Shown here one piece after another: positions 12,001-22,350 of a stretch of 64,000 bases of DNA; within the stretch, counting starts at the first letter, position 1, and each line of letters begins with the position of its first letter. The DNA comes from Azolla caroliniana (Eukaryota > Polypodiophyta). The translations under genes and the position numbers were made by a program. The notes beneath the pieces were generated by a model, which was not told the origin of the DNA, did not search any database, and saw only the letters and a program-made list of their open reading frames with translations. The stretch lies in contig JBHGNT010000007.1 in assembly GCA_043228905.1 (NCBI GenBank), forward strand, positions 17,608,001-17,672,000, given 5' to 3'.

Positions 12001-15000
12001 GTAATGTACGGCTATAAACTAAAATATCATCCAAGAAAATAACGACAAATTTTCCAAGTTGTTCTCGGAAAATGTCATTCATTTCTTGTTGAAAAGTAGC
12101 CGGAGCATTGGTCAAACCAAAAGGCATAACCAAAAACTCGTAATGGCCATAGCGCGTACGAAATGCCGTTTTAGGAACATCGTCCTCACTTATTCGTATT
12201 TGATGGTAGCCAGTACGGAGATCAAGTTTCGTAAAATACCGAGCTCCCTGGAGACGGTCAATTAGATCGTCAGCCCGGGGCAATGGATACGAATTCTTGA
12301 TCGTCACTTTATTCAAGCGTCGGTAATTAATACACATACGCCATGTGCCCTCTTTCTTTTTAACCAAGAGAACTGGTGCACCCCATGGAGATTTACTATA
12401 ACGTATATAACCCATTCGTAAATAGTCCGTGAGTTGCTTAGATACCTCATCTTCTTCGGATCGACTTAAGCGATACGGAGGTATACTTATTGGTGCAACA
12501 CCAGGTACAATATCTATACGATGGTCTATATTACGTTTAGGAGGTAACCCATCAGGTAGTTCACTTGGAAAAACATCATGAAAATCATTTAAGATTTCAT
12601 CAAGTTGTTGTTGTTCAAAATATGTTAATTGAATCGGGACATTATCGATATTGTAAACGTGAATGTCCGGATCAAGTACACAATAAAATAACGTAGAACA
12701 AGACAACTCGGATATTGATGTACACGAGGAAACAATCGAGAGGGATTGTTTTTTTACACATTGAATAAAATGCGTACAATCGTTCAGTACAAAAGAAATG
12801 GAATGTCGAACCCAATCAATAAATAAAGAAGAGTTTTTATTATAAAACCAGGGATAACCCAGTATTACATCGGTGGTACAAAGATTCATTACATGGAAGT
12901 CTACTTCCTCTATATAAGTATCAATAGAAATTCCTAATGAATGAATCGCCCCGTTGATGTATTGTACTCTTCCATCAGCCAAGTGCACCGTGTAGGTGTG
13001 ATCACTTACGGTGGGTTGGATTCCCCATATCTGAACCAAACGATCATTCACAAAATTGTGTGAGCTTCCCGAATCAAATAAAAATTGTACGGGAGATCCA
13101 TTGATATACCCGTTTGCACGTAGTAAATCATTGGGACCCAATACATAGTGAGGGAAAGAACATTGACAATTACTTAAATGATGTGTATAGACCTGAAGGA
13201 CATTAGGAATCTGACCTTTATGGTCTGCAGCTTTAGCTTTGTTGTCGTGCTCTTTCCGTTGGAGCTTTCGACATTGATCTTTTGTATGACCCTTCTTTTT
13301 GCAGAATACACAAAAAGGATGTTGTCGCTTACAATCGCGATCCAGGAATTCGTTGGGTGTCTTGCGTTTCCCAACAAATTGCAACTGCTTAGTCCCGGGC
13401 GCTTCGTTGGGTTTGTTATGGTCCTTCTTCGAAGTGCGTTGATAGCGAAGAACTATTTCAACGGCCTCTTCGAAGGATTTTGGATCCTTATCGTGCACTA
13501 TCCAGTGATAGTCCGAATTGGGGATGCCATTGACAAAACAAGCTATCAACCAATTGTCCCCTTCTAGACCCGATTTTTGGATTTGGGTTCTAGCATGGTG
13601 AACATAGTCTTCTAGCGAGGAAAATTTCCTGCTAGAGAGGTTCATTAAAGCTTGTGCTGCCTCGGTTCGAGAGGGAGGTTGCAGAAATTGGCCCTTAAAA
13701 ACCGTGACAAAATCTGTCCAGGCATCGGGCAATTTCCCCATAGTACGGAGGCCACGCCACCAGGCGGCGGCCTTACCCCCGAGTTCTCGGCCGACATATG
13801 CAATCTTCGTACTATCTGGCGTGGGATAGAGCTCAAAATGAGACTCCCATCGTCCCAGCCATGTGCAGATTGCTTCTTCGGTTCTTTCCTTTTTGTCTCC
13901 CGTAAATGGCTTAACGACAAATGATGGTTCACCTTGTCGCTCATCAGGTCTATTAGTCTCACGTTGTAGACTAATGACACGTGCCTCAAGAGCACTCTGA
14001 GATTGCCGAAGTTCGGTCATCTGTTGAGCGGTGAAACTAAGGTATTGGGTTATTTGTGCCAAATACATCTCAGTGGACATTTGTCCAGGAGGATTCCCTT
14101 GAGTTCCTTCCGCTTGAGCGGATGACATCGGGTCGTTAATTTGAGCCATTAAAGATTATTTCTGGAAAAGAAATAGGATAAGGTCAGAGATATAGTCATA
14201 ACATCTTGTCGTGATGTAAACATATCATGGGCGAGCATTAATCGATATCATTATCTCACGTCAATACCCCTCTAGACGTATGAGATGAGGTTCAAGATCA
14301 GGTTACTATGGTAACACAAAGGTGTTTTAAAAACCATGGGGGTGACAAATAAATGTCTTTCCCTGATCTCTATATCGATTTTTTCATGGTGGCTCCCCGA
14401 GGCTCAACCATGTATGTTCGCGTCATGAATAGTTTATACACGAAAAAAAATGTTAACAATAAACTATGTTTCGGTGCCCACATAAGTGGTTTCGGCTCTT
14501 TAAGTCCTATTACGAGGACCCCGAGGTGCACTTAGACCTTAAGTCTAAACATGTGTTATAGTCATATGTATCAAGGATGTTGTATGGTCTTGGTCATATT
14601 TGAACTCGAGACCTCGAGAACAAATACATTAAACACTTGAGCCAACCAAGTAAGTTGCTCTTCTCGAATGCTTAATGTTTGATGCGTATAAGAGATATGC
14701 GAGGCAATTGATCATATATGTTTTTTAAAAGAACATATATGTCAAGGTCCTTATTTTGCCCTCATTTAACAAAACTATGTTGATACGTTACCTAACCTCA
14801 AGTCTCGTAATTACGATGGCATACGGCAAAGTGCAACCTAATGGTGAAGCCAGATGAGCCCTCGTTTCGTAGTAGGCTCACGTGGGCCATCACATGGTCA
14901 CGTCATTACGAATGCCTCTCGTAAGAACGAGCTCATGGTGGCATCGTATCCATGTAACGAGGGAAGGATGTTGGATACGTGCGTCATTGGAGCGACCTCA

Positions 15001-18000
15001 CTTGAAGTGGGTCAAGCCCTACGTACTCAACATCATTATGGCTATTGCGTTTCTTTACGTAACGAAATCGAGGTCATCAACGGGGTTGTCAACAATAAAA
15101 AATTGTTGAAAAAGGAATGGTGACAACGCCATTCTCACAAAAATGTGAGGACGGCCACCAACATCCTTTTCCCGAGCATGACAACTTTCGACATAATCAC
15201 GTAATAACGAATATACACATATGTTTACTTTTCACATATATACGATCAAATACGTATATATGTGACCACATATGCCTATATTAAACATATCGTTATATTA
15301 AATAGCCACAAATGATGTGATCGAGATACGTAATCGAGGTATATACCTCTACGCACACGAAACATCCACAAATAAAAGATCATCGTAATACGCAATGGAG
15401 GTATTGACCTCTTACGCATACGAGACCAAACGCATATCGTTTACAACAAATTAAGGTATTAAACTCATACGCAAACGTAACATATGTTCGTGAACGTAAT
15501 ACGTAATTGAGGTATTAACCTCGTACGCATACGACACTCATCACATATTATTAATATGTCAAACGAGGTATTGACCTCGTGCACATATGTAAACGTTTTA
15601 GATAATCAATTAAAGACCACTACAACATCATTGATTTAATGAAAAAAAAAATTACATATAAACTAAACACATGATTAGATGGGAGAAGAGAGAATAGAAA
15701 AAAAAATATGGAAAGAGTTACCGAAGTTCTTTGTTGATCGTTGTCTGGATCAAGGCCAACCGCACAATGATCGATCAGCATCAATCAAAAGACAAATGAA
15801 AAACAAAGAAACATTAGTAAAAAAATCTGATACCAAATATTATAGATCATAGTACTAATGTAAGCTCAAAATAAGGATAATGAAAGATAGATAGAAAGGA
15901 GAAAGAGAAAGAAGGGTGCCGATCCACCCGACCACCCCCGAGCGAAGGGATCGAGACGGACTCGAGCCTCGATCGGCGTCCCATACCACCGCCGTGGCGT
16001 CGAGTCGTACCTGGTGCTGGCGCGCTCGCTACAAGAGTTGACCCACCACACGAGCAGAGTCTCGATGTAGTCAAAAGATGATCAAATGAGGGTAGCTAGG
16101 CCTCTTATTTATAGCGATACCCAAGGCCCCCAGGCAAGTTCACACTTGACCTAATGGGTTGTCTCAATCCCGAGGATTAAAAGTAATCCTCCCCTTCTTT
16201 ACACTCTCATTTAACCCTCACACTTATCCACGTGTATAGAATACTACGGTAAATTCTTACCACGGGATATTATATGGTCATGCTCGTAACAGTTGAATCC
16301 ATGTTCTCCTAGGTATTAGGTGAATGAGATATTTGCCAATGTCTTGGCCAATATCTGTGTGAATGATAGATGGTGCATCCAGGGAGTATCAGAAGATAGG
16401 TAGTATATGTCCATACTGAAACCAGGGAATGCAAAACTATGATGCCATTTGCGCATACTAACTTGAAATCGGTACGTCACTTGCCAAATGTGTAGAGACA
16501 CCAGAGCTAATCTGATGTATTTATGTTGATGAAGCTCCCATGTCTGCTGATGCATACTACTACTGCTCAAATCTCTGTAAAAGTGATGTTCAAGAAAAGT
16601 TGTATTTTCCATCAGAATGATTTTATGTAAAGGATGCATCCACATGTATTCAGAACTTTTTCATGAAACATGTGTGATGATAGGACTGTGTCCACAGATT
16701 GCAACATTATCCTGGACTTGATGTTTTTGGTGCTTTGCAAATTCCTAGTAGTGAAGGCAAAGAGCAGAAAGATTTCGATATCGTAATCCTTACCAAAAGG
16801 TCAGTTGTATATGTAAAAATATATTTCAAATTGCATCTGAATACTGTAATTTTTTCATGCAAAAGAGAACTGAAATGCTTCTTTATCCATGTTGCACAAA
16901 TGGTTTCTGAATAGGAAGCTCTGCATACTTGATGTAAAGAACTGGAGAGGCACAATAAAGAGTGATATTAATGGAAGCTGGTGTCAAACATTTGAAAATG
17001 GTTTATTTGTTAGGCATGGAAACATCGTAAGCCTCTTGCTTCATACTCTTGTACTTGCATTTGCAAAAATGTCGCAACGATCTATGTTTTTTGCAGAGGT
17101 TTAATGTTTTAAAGAGGCTTTTAAACAACTTTTTGGGCGGTAAAAGTTCGACACTATGTTATATGCAATCTAACCAAAAAGAAATTAATTGTATAATAAA
17201 TTAGCTGGACAATAAAGTTATGGTCCACATTCTTCTTGAGATCTGGTCTAGTATCTTTATGTAGATAGTGTGAGTCTTTAATCTCATCTTCCATTTTTAA
17301 ATAAATATACAAGATTGAACATATATTTTAGTTCAATCTCTTCCAGTATTTTAAGAGAAAATCTTATGCTCAATATGCATAAGCGAGTTGATGGTAGAAA
17401 CCTTCTTTCTCGGAAAATGGATATGATTCATATTGGGCTCTGTGAATCGCGTGAAAACAATATTGGATTGCTTTTAATGCAGAGGTTTGATGGAATAGAT
17501 GAATGATACATTGCTTGAAAGTTCTTAGAATCATATACAAGATATGATTTTGAACAATTTGTAAATGGAAAACCTCATTTTTTTGGTATGACATGTGGTA
17601 CATGATGCGTGGTATTGTAGAGTATGGATTTTAGGCAATCATGAATAATTTTTTATGAATATTTTAGAGTACCATGTCATATATGACGTATATAATTTTA
17701 GTGTATGGTTTTTTAGGTATTTATAAAACATAAAATCATGTAATCTTTTTTAGAGGGCACATGGTGTAGTATATATGGGATTCTGATGGTTTTGAATCAT
17801 CTCATGCCTATATATATGTAGTTTGTAATTTGGGTGATTTATGGAAATGTTATGTATTTGACAGGTTGAGGAAGTTAAAAATCGGTCTATGTTGCTAGAG
17901 GCATATCTCTCTGGAAGAGGGTTGGAATTGCCACCAACTTTTATTGATATCATTGTAGTTCTTGCAAATGTGGATAGCAGGTATTTTTTTGTTCGTTTTT

Positions 18001-19976
18001 ATGCAGACTGTACTCCTGGAGCCAGTTCTTGTTTGTAACCCAAGCTCATTTACATAAAGAGAAGATATAATTTTGGCTACCAATTCACAAAATTCTATGC
18101 AATGGTAACAGAAACGGCTGAGTTTCTTTTGGTCAAAATTTTCACACTGCAACTATGTATGTATGGATACATACATGCATGCATGCACACACGGACAAAC
18201 ATCCATGCATATGCATGCATCCATCCATACATGCATATTGCTCAATGGCAAATGATCGGGTTCAACCCAATGAATCAACAAATATACTGTTATATGGAGA
18301 GAAGCAACTGCCAGGGGAAGAAGAATCACAAAGCTATTCCGTCTATGTAGCTGAAGGACCAGATTAACAATCATGACAAATTTTTCATATACTTGATCAT
18401 TGAACATGTTTTCTGTGAGAACTTTATGAAAAAGATTTTTTGTTGTTGTTAATGGTTCTCACCTTGAGGATCATTTCTTCATCATCAGGCTCAATGAAAC
18501 CATTCTTGGGCAGTCACAAGTATTCTCTTACAACAGTTGGAGGTGTTTTTGAGGAAGGAGTCGAGCAAGAGCAAGACTTGTTGTGCAAAACTGAAGATTT
18601 CGAGAAAGAGAATGATGATATCAAAAGATTTGTATGGTCAGCTACATAGCATCCTTTGCACTGTGCCGTTGTGGGACAGGTGAACCTCTACACCTCTCAA
18701 GTTGCAAATTGGTTTGGAAGAGATGGGAAGGATTACCATTTCTTATTGATTGGCCTAGTGGTTCGGGTTCCCGTATAAGCTACAACCTTGGAGTTCAATT
18801 GCCCCTTCCCACTCTCCAATTGATTTTAATCGTTTGGCTTCTTGCATTGTAAGTTGCAGCTTTGGTGATCAATTCTCCTCTCCTAGCACAAAATTAATGC
18901 CACATTTGATGTATCCATAGAGGAAGGAACTAACATTTTTTCATTGTAGAATGTGCAAAACCAATCCTATATTTAAGTTGTACAGATAGGTGGTACTAAT
19001 GTACTCGCAGTTTTGATCGTCGAATGTACTTACCATTTTTTCCAAGCAACAAAGCTCATGCTGCATTTGAGTTGTACCGATAGAGAATGGTACTAATGGA
19101 CTCTCAACTTTCGTAGTAGAATGTAGGTCTCATTTTTCCAACCACAATATCCATGCCTCAGTTGAGTTTGACCCATAGCAGCAGACGAGAAATGTAATTT
19201 GTCAATTATTCTCATAACTGCAATGGGTTATGTATCTCTATCTTCTAGAATCACATCGGAGGGAGGAGCGATGATGCTTGGAGACTTTATACGGTGTGAT
19301 GGATGTGATGAGGACATGGAGGCTTTGAAATTGGTAAAAAGATCATGTGTTCGCGAGATGAGGATAAGCATCAATCATAAGCAAAAATCTCGTCTTTTGC
19401 GCAAAGGTTTGTCTCTTGTTTTTAACTAAATGGTTTATTTATCTATTTCGATAATTGAATAGTCCAGTCGAAACAAGAGCCTTTTGTGTGGAAGTCTGTC
19501 TTGACATTGGTATAACTACCAATAAATAGTTTTATATTTAAAAGTGCATGAGTGACTTTTAACTCGTCACTTTCAATACCCAAATCCTTTTCCAGTCTAT
19601 ATGCTCTTGGAGGAATGAAAGAGAGGGTCTGATACCATGTGTAATGCGCAGTATACTTCCAAGTATCAATCCATGCAATAGAGTAGTGCATTTTGAAGAA
19701 CAATCTATATGCTTCTAAGGGATGAGCGATCTATAGATTTTTTTAACAATCAATGTCAATTTTTCAGGGTTAATTTTGAAGCTCGTGTCGTTGATCGATA
19801 TCAGGTGCATCATCTGTGATTACCGTGCAAATGCATCGAGAAGAAATTCGGACGAAAATGGAACAGTATGGAATGCAACTGTATCTGGAGACATAGATGT
19901 CTTCCGATGTCTCGGAACTCGTACACCTCAAGTATTCAAATTGAGCACATTGATTGCACTTGGGTTGAGTGCTTGA
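6011..19976 (+). CDS. NERD-domain (nuclease-related domain) protein, seven exons, one frame break
   Basis: Exons: 6011-6219, 16698-16799, 16915-17026, 17865-17980, 18489-18679, 19249-19406 and 19768-19976. Borders are GT/AG and phases agree. The N-terminus has a hydrophobic stretch ([17 protein letters not shown]) that may be a signal anchor. The NERD domain, a PD-(D/E)xK nuclease-like fold, spans exons 2-4 with [25 protein letters not shown] and [14 protein letters not shown]. Later exons carry the plant C-terminal extension: [33 protein letters not shown] and a terminal [17 protein letters not shown]...LGLSA. About 365 residues, normal for plant members. Exon 5 needs a frame change between about 18535 and 18550: SQVFSYNSW is in one frame, the WDR end in another. 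That is either a sequence error or a mutation. Substrate and cellular role are unknown. Intron 1 holds a 7-kb retrotransposon. Confidence 0.8.
6220..9270. other. left part of NERD intron 1, no feature recognised
   Basis: Canonical donor GTAAGT at 6220. About 3 kb of AT-rich sequence follows, with a few GACGAT-type short repeats near 8608. Small open frames on both strands match nothing I know. It may hold older unrecognised repeats. Confidence 0.5.
9276..9729 (-). repeat. family A 3' LTR
   Basis: 454 bp; in element orientation it starts TGTTACGAGC and ends CTATAATA, so the 3' terminus is TA rather than the usual CA. A GC-rich block at 9355-9490 contrasts with the AT-rich rest. The end of pol overlaps this LTR by a few codons (stop at 9716-9718). 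No difference from the other LTR was seen. Confidence 0.93.
9716..14149 (-). pseudogene. family A gag-pol polyprotein, one in-frame stop
   Basis: Single frame of about 1,477 codons. In order: coiled-coil/gag region, CCHC knuckle ([14 protein letters not shown]), aspartic protease ([12 protein letters not shown]), reverse transcriptase ([24 protein letters not shown]), RNase H ([14 protein letters not shown]), integrase zinc finger, then the integrase core with [20 protein letters not shown] and [14 protein letters not shown], and a C-terminal module ending in a weak chromodomain-like segment ([17 protein letters not shown]). One TAA at 11009-11011, between RNase H and the integrase zinc finger, interrupts the frame; both sides are in the same frame. 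All catalytic motifs seen are otherwise intact. Chromovirus-like Ty3 lineage, by motif style only. Start chosen at 14149, where the gag frame opens after the leader. Confidence 0.9.
9730..9743 (-). other. family A polypurine tract
   Basis: In element orientation AAAGAGGGGGAGTA lies directly before the 3' LTR, the usual primer for plus-strand DNA synthesis. Confidence 0.85.
14585..14660 (-). other. tRNA-like segment with A- and B-box-like motifs
   Basis: On the minus strand TTGGTTGGCTCAAGTG resembles a Pol III A box, and CTCGAGTTCAAATATG lies about 45 bp downstream like a B box. This spacing fits a tRNA-derived SINE head or a decayed tRNA. No complete cloverleaf was found. Confidence 0.4.
15336..15578. 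repeat. five regularly spaced 14-bp palindromes in family A leader
   Basis: Near-perfect inverted repeats of the form GAGGTATTNACCTC at 15336, 15398, 15453, 15509 and 15565, spaced 62, 55, 56 and 56 bp. Most are flanked by ACGTAAT before and TACGCATACGA after. The third copy is decayed (AAGGTATTAAACTC). Confidence 0.8.
15826..15835 (-). other. family A primer binding site (initiator Met tRNA)
   Basis: TGGTATCAGA in element orientation, two bases inside the 5' LTR. It matches the complement of the 3' end of plant initiator tRNA-Met. Confidence 0.85.
15838..16291 (-). repeat. family A 5' LTR
   Basis: 454 bp and by eye identical to the copy at 9276-9729. It is followed by the GTTGA target duplicate. 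Element transcription should start here and run leftwards, against the host gene. Confidence 0.93.
16297..16697. other. right remainder of NERD intron 1
   Basis: About 400 bp of AT-rich intron ending in the acceptor TGTCCACAG at 16697. No other feature seen. Confidence 0.6.
18150..18240. repeat. CATG/CATA-rich microsatellite in NERD intron 4
   Basis: Imperfect run of ATGCATGCATG, ACATACATG and CCATCCATACATG units inside the 508-bp intron between exons 4 and 5. The open frames crossing it are artefacts of the repeat. Confidence 0.6.
19600..19660 (-). other. possible Ty1 LTR-end/primer-site remnant in NERD intron 6
   Basis: On the minus strand CGCATTACACATGGTATCAGACC looks like an LTR 3' end (..ACA) followed by an initiator-Met primer site. 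The intron is only 361 bp and no second LTR or coding motif is present, so at most this is a fragment. Confidence 0.35.
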
Positions 19977-21441
19977 AGGAGGAAAAGTATATAGTTCAAC
20001 TTTAGATATTTGCACATAATACACAATCAAGACATTGATATGTGGCCTTAATGGAGATCATGAAAACACAATGAAGGTTCGGAAAGATGAAGTTCTATGT
20101 ACACATGAAAAAGCATTTCTCTCATTTAAGGAAGAAGTACAAAATGGTTCATGTTAAACCTACACAAATATCTACATGATGATATGGATGGACAATCCAC
20201 CACCTCTAATTTTTGTATGTGCTATGCATTTTGTAAAGTAAATTTCATGCATTTCTTCATAATTTGGTGTTTCTCAGTATTTTTATATAACTAAATACGG
20301 TGATTCTTTGTATCCCTTTTATCATCGTAATTTGATGATTCTCAGTATTTTGTTTTTGTTACATCTATGTTGATGGTTCTCGGATTTCTTTTTGTGAAGG
20401 TCTTTCCTTGATGATCTTCAGGTCTGTTCTTATGCCATCATCATTATATCATTTGTGAAGTTGTCATTGTGACCAAATATCCATATTGGGTTCCATACTC
20501 AAAATATGATTCGTCATATTAGGTTATCTTTGAGCTTGCGTATACTTTTCCTTGATTAATATAGTAAACATTGGCATACTCTATATTATTTTCCCTTTAT
20601 CTAACATCAATTTTGTGAAGGTGTTCTAAATATTCTGAAATTTGGATGTGAAATTGATTTTCCATTTTTTTTAGAAGCAATTATATTGTATCTTTGTAAA
20701 GCTGTTCTCAAAACAAAAAAGGATGCAATTGGTATAGATTGCAATAGAAATCTCTCTTTAATGTCTGGATGAGATCGATTACAATGTATGAGATGTAGCT
20801 TGTGGATATAGATAGATAGATAGGTCTTTAATGTCCGCATGAGACCAATTGCAATAATTGAGGTGGGGCCTATCCCATCATGGGGATTGAACTTGGTTCT
20901 CTTAGTTTTATGGCTTTGATGCTATGTTGTAGACCACCAAGCTAATAGCAAAGAAAGAGAAATAGAGATTTATTTTAGTAGTTATCACTTTACATAGATG
21001 TATAATTGAGTAATGACACAATGTTCAAGAATTTTGGTGATGAACCTTATAATCAAGTGTGCACATTGTGATGATGAGGAATGTGAAGGGAGTGGCCTAG
21101 ATGACAATGTGTGGAAAGCAAACTCGAATGTGGTCAAAACTAGCACATTGTTTTGAAGTGTGATACTTCGACGACTGCTTTGGTTCAAGACAAAATATGC
21201 CCCAACATTTCGTCTCACATTGAAGAGAATGTGAGGTTAGCTATATTGAAGATTTTACCCTGGCTCAATATAATATCAAGACTAGAAGACATGAACATGA
21301 CTTCCTCACAAACTGTGGGACACATTGATATGGACACAAATTCAATTCCTCCAACAAAGAGCAATATTATATTAGAATGTAATTGTGCAAGTGAAGAATT
21401 AGGGAGCTCTATGAGACTTTAAAGTTATTGAGAATATCAAT
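19977..21441. other. intergenic region downstream of the NERD gene
   Basis: AT-rich; its first few hundred bases should contain the NERD 3' UTR. Apart from the SINE-like segment listed separately I recognise nothing. An open frame at 21153-21422 precedes the 84-bp repeat array but resembles no family. Confidence 0.5.
20862..20945 (-). mobile_element. tRNA-derived SINE-like segment
   Basis: On the minus strand TTAGCTTGGTGGTCTA matches a Pol III A box (TRGCNNNGTGG), and AAGTTCAATCCCCATGATG matches a B box, about 45 bp apart. This layout is typical of plant SINE heads. Neither a tail nor target duplications could be defined. Confidence 0.5.
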
Positions 21442-21516
21442 GTGAAGAGATTGACATATATTAAGGTCATATATGTTGATGACGTCACAAGGATAATCAT
21501 AATTGTGATAATTTAT

Positions 21517-21812
21517 GAGGGATTATCAAAATATTGTTTGTTTGATCTTGTGGAGGAAAATGAAAATGAAGCAAACGAATGCATTGATGATGATGTGCAT
21601 GAGGGACTACCAAAACCTTGTTTATTTGATCTTGTGGAGGAAAATGAAAATGAAGCCAAAGAATGCATTGATGAGGATGTGCATGAGGGACGATCAAAAC
21701 CTTGTTTGTTTGATCTTGTGGAGGAAAATGAAAATGAAGCAAAAGAATGCATTGATGAGGATGTGCATGAGGGACTATGAAAACCTTGTTTGTTTGATCT
21801 TGTGGAGGAAAA
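21517..21812 (+). repeat. 84-bp tandem repeat, 28-codon acidic unit
   Basis: Three full units and part of a fourth at exact 84-bp spacing (GTGCATGAGGG recurs every 84 bp). Because 84 is a multiple of three the frame stays open, with unit CLFDLVEENENEAKECIDED plus VHEG.... Units differ at few positions. The fourth unit is cut by a MITE and continues after it at 22266. The frame opens at 21442 and ends by TGA at 21778. It could be a fragment of a repetitive acidic protein gene or a minisatellite that happens to be open. Confidence 0.8.
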
Positions 21813-22265
21813 TAACAATCGACAATGGTTCGGTTCGGTTCGGTTTGAGAGGGTCAAAACCGAATTGTTTAAATTGTTTGAAACCTGTGCCGAACCGAAC
21901 CACAAAACCGTTATTATTTTTCAAACCATTAAACCATTAAACTGTTAAAACCGCGGTTTCGTGGTTCGGTTTCGGTTTTCAACTTAGGTCAAAATTTAAA
22001 ATATTTTATTATTTTAAATTTTTTAAATTTAAAGATGTTCCTAAAATGTGAGAATAAGGCTTGCAAATGAAAAGATTGTTTAAAAACAAATTTTAATTTA
22101 AAAATAAATAAATAAATAACCGTTAAACCGTTTAAAACGCGGTTCTAAATGTTAATACCGAAATGAACCGTTAAAAAAACCCTGAACCTGAAACAAACCA
22201 TTTAAACCGTTTATCCGTGGTTTCGCGGTTTGGTTTGGTTCAAACCGAACCGTTGCCGATTGTTA
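21813..22265. mobile_element. hAT-like MITE 1 with 8-bp target duplication
   Basis: 453-bp non-coding element with terminal inverted repeats TAACAATCGACAATGGTTCG at the left and the matching complement ending CGATTGTTA at the right. It is rich in GGTTCGGTT/AACCG motifs. The 8-bp duplication GAGGAAAA occurs at 21805-21812 and 22266-22273. An 8-bp target site with TA-starting ends fits the hAT superfamily. Confidence 0.85.
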
Positions 22266-22350
22266 GAGGAAAATGAAAATGAAGCAAAAGAATACATTGA
22301 TGAGGATGTGCATGATGTGGAAGTCGACGTAAAAGTAGGTTTGTAGTCTT
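22266..22350 (+). repeat. continuation of the interrupted 84-bp repeat
   Basis: GAGGAAAATGAAAATGAAGC through GATGAGGATGTGCATGATG completes the unit broken by MITE 1. The frame then continues as DVEVDVKVGL and stops at TAG (22346). Confidence 0.75.

Larger units (their letters stand above)
14150..15825 (-). other. family A untranslated leader
   Basis: About 1.7 kb between primer site and gag, long for a Ty3 element. It holds a tRNA-like segment near 14585-14660 and a periodic palindrome array at 15336-15578. No conserved protein. A 90-residue plus-strand frame near 14854 resembles nothing. Confidence 0.7.
9271..16296 (-). mobile_element. Ty3 LTR retrotransposon, family A, inserted in NERD intron 1
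   Basis: Complete element with LTRs at 9276-9729 and 15838-16291 and a 5-bp target duplication GTTGA on both sides (9271-9275 and 16292-16296). It is read on the minus strand: primer site next to the right LTR, long leader, gag-pol in one frame, purine tract next to the left LTR. The two 454-bp LTRs look identical by eye, so the insertion is recent. It is antisense to the host gene and makes intron 1 about 10.5 kb. Confidence 0.95.

Noticed and set aside
15336-15578. CRISPR-like spaced repeats
   Set aside because: Repeats are short palindromes in a plant retrotransposon leader; spacers are themselves partly repeated and no cas genes exist.
21497-21905. minus-strand frames with HFHFPPQDQTNK-type repeats
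   Set aside because: Antisense reading of the 84-bp repeat; the acidic plus frame is the more natural one and even that is uncertain.
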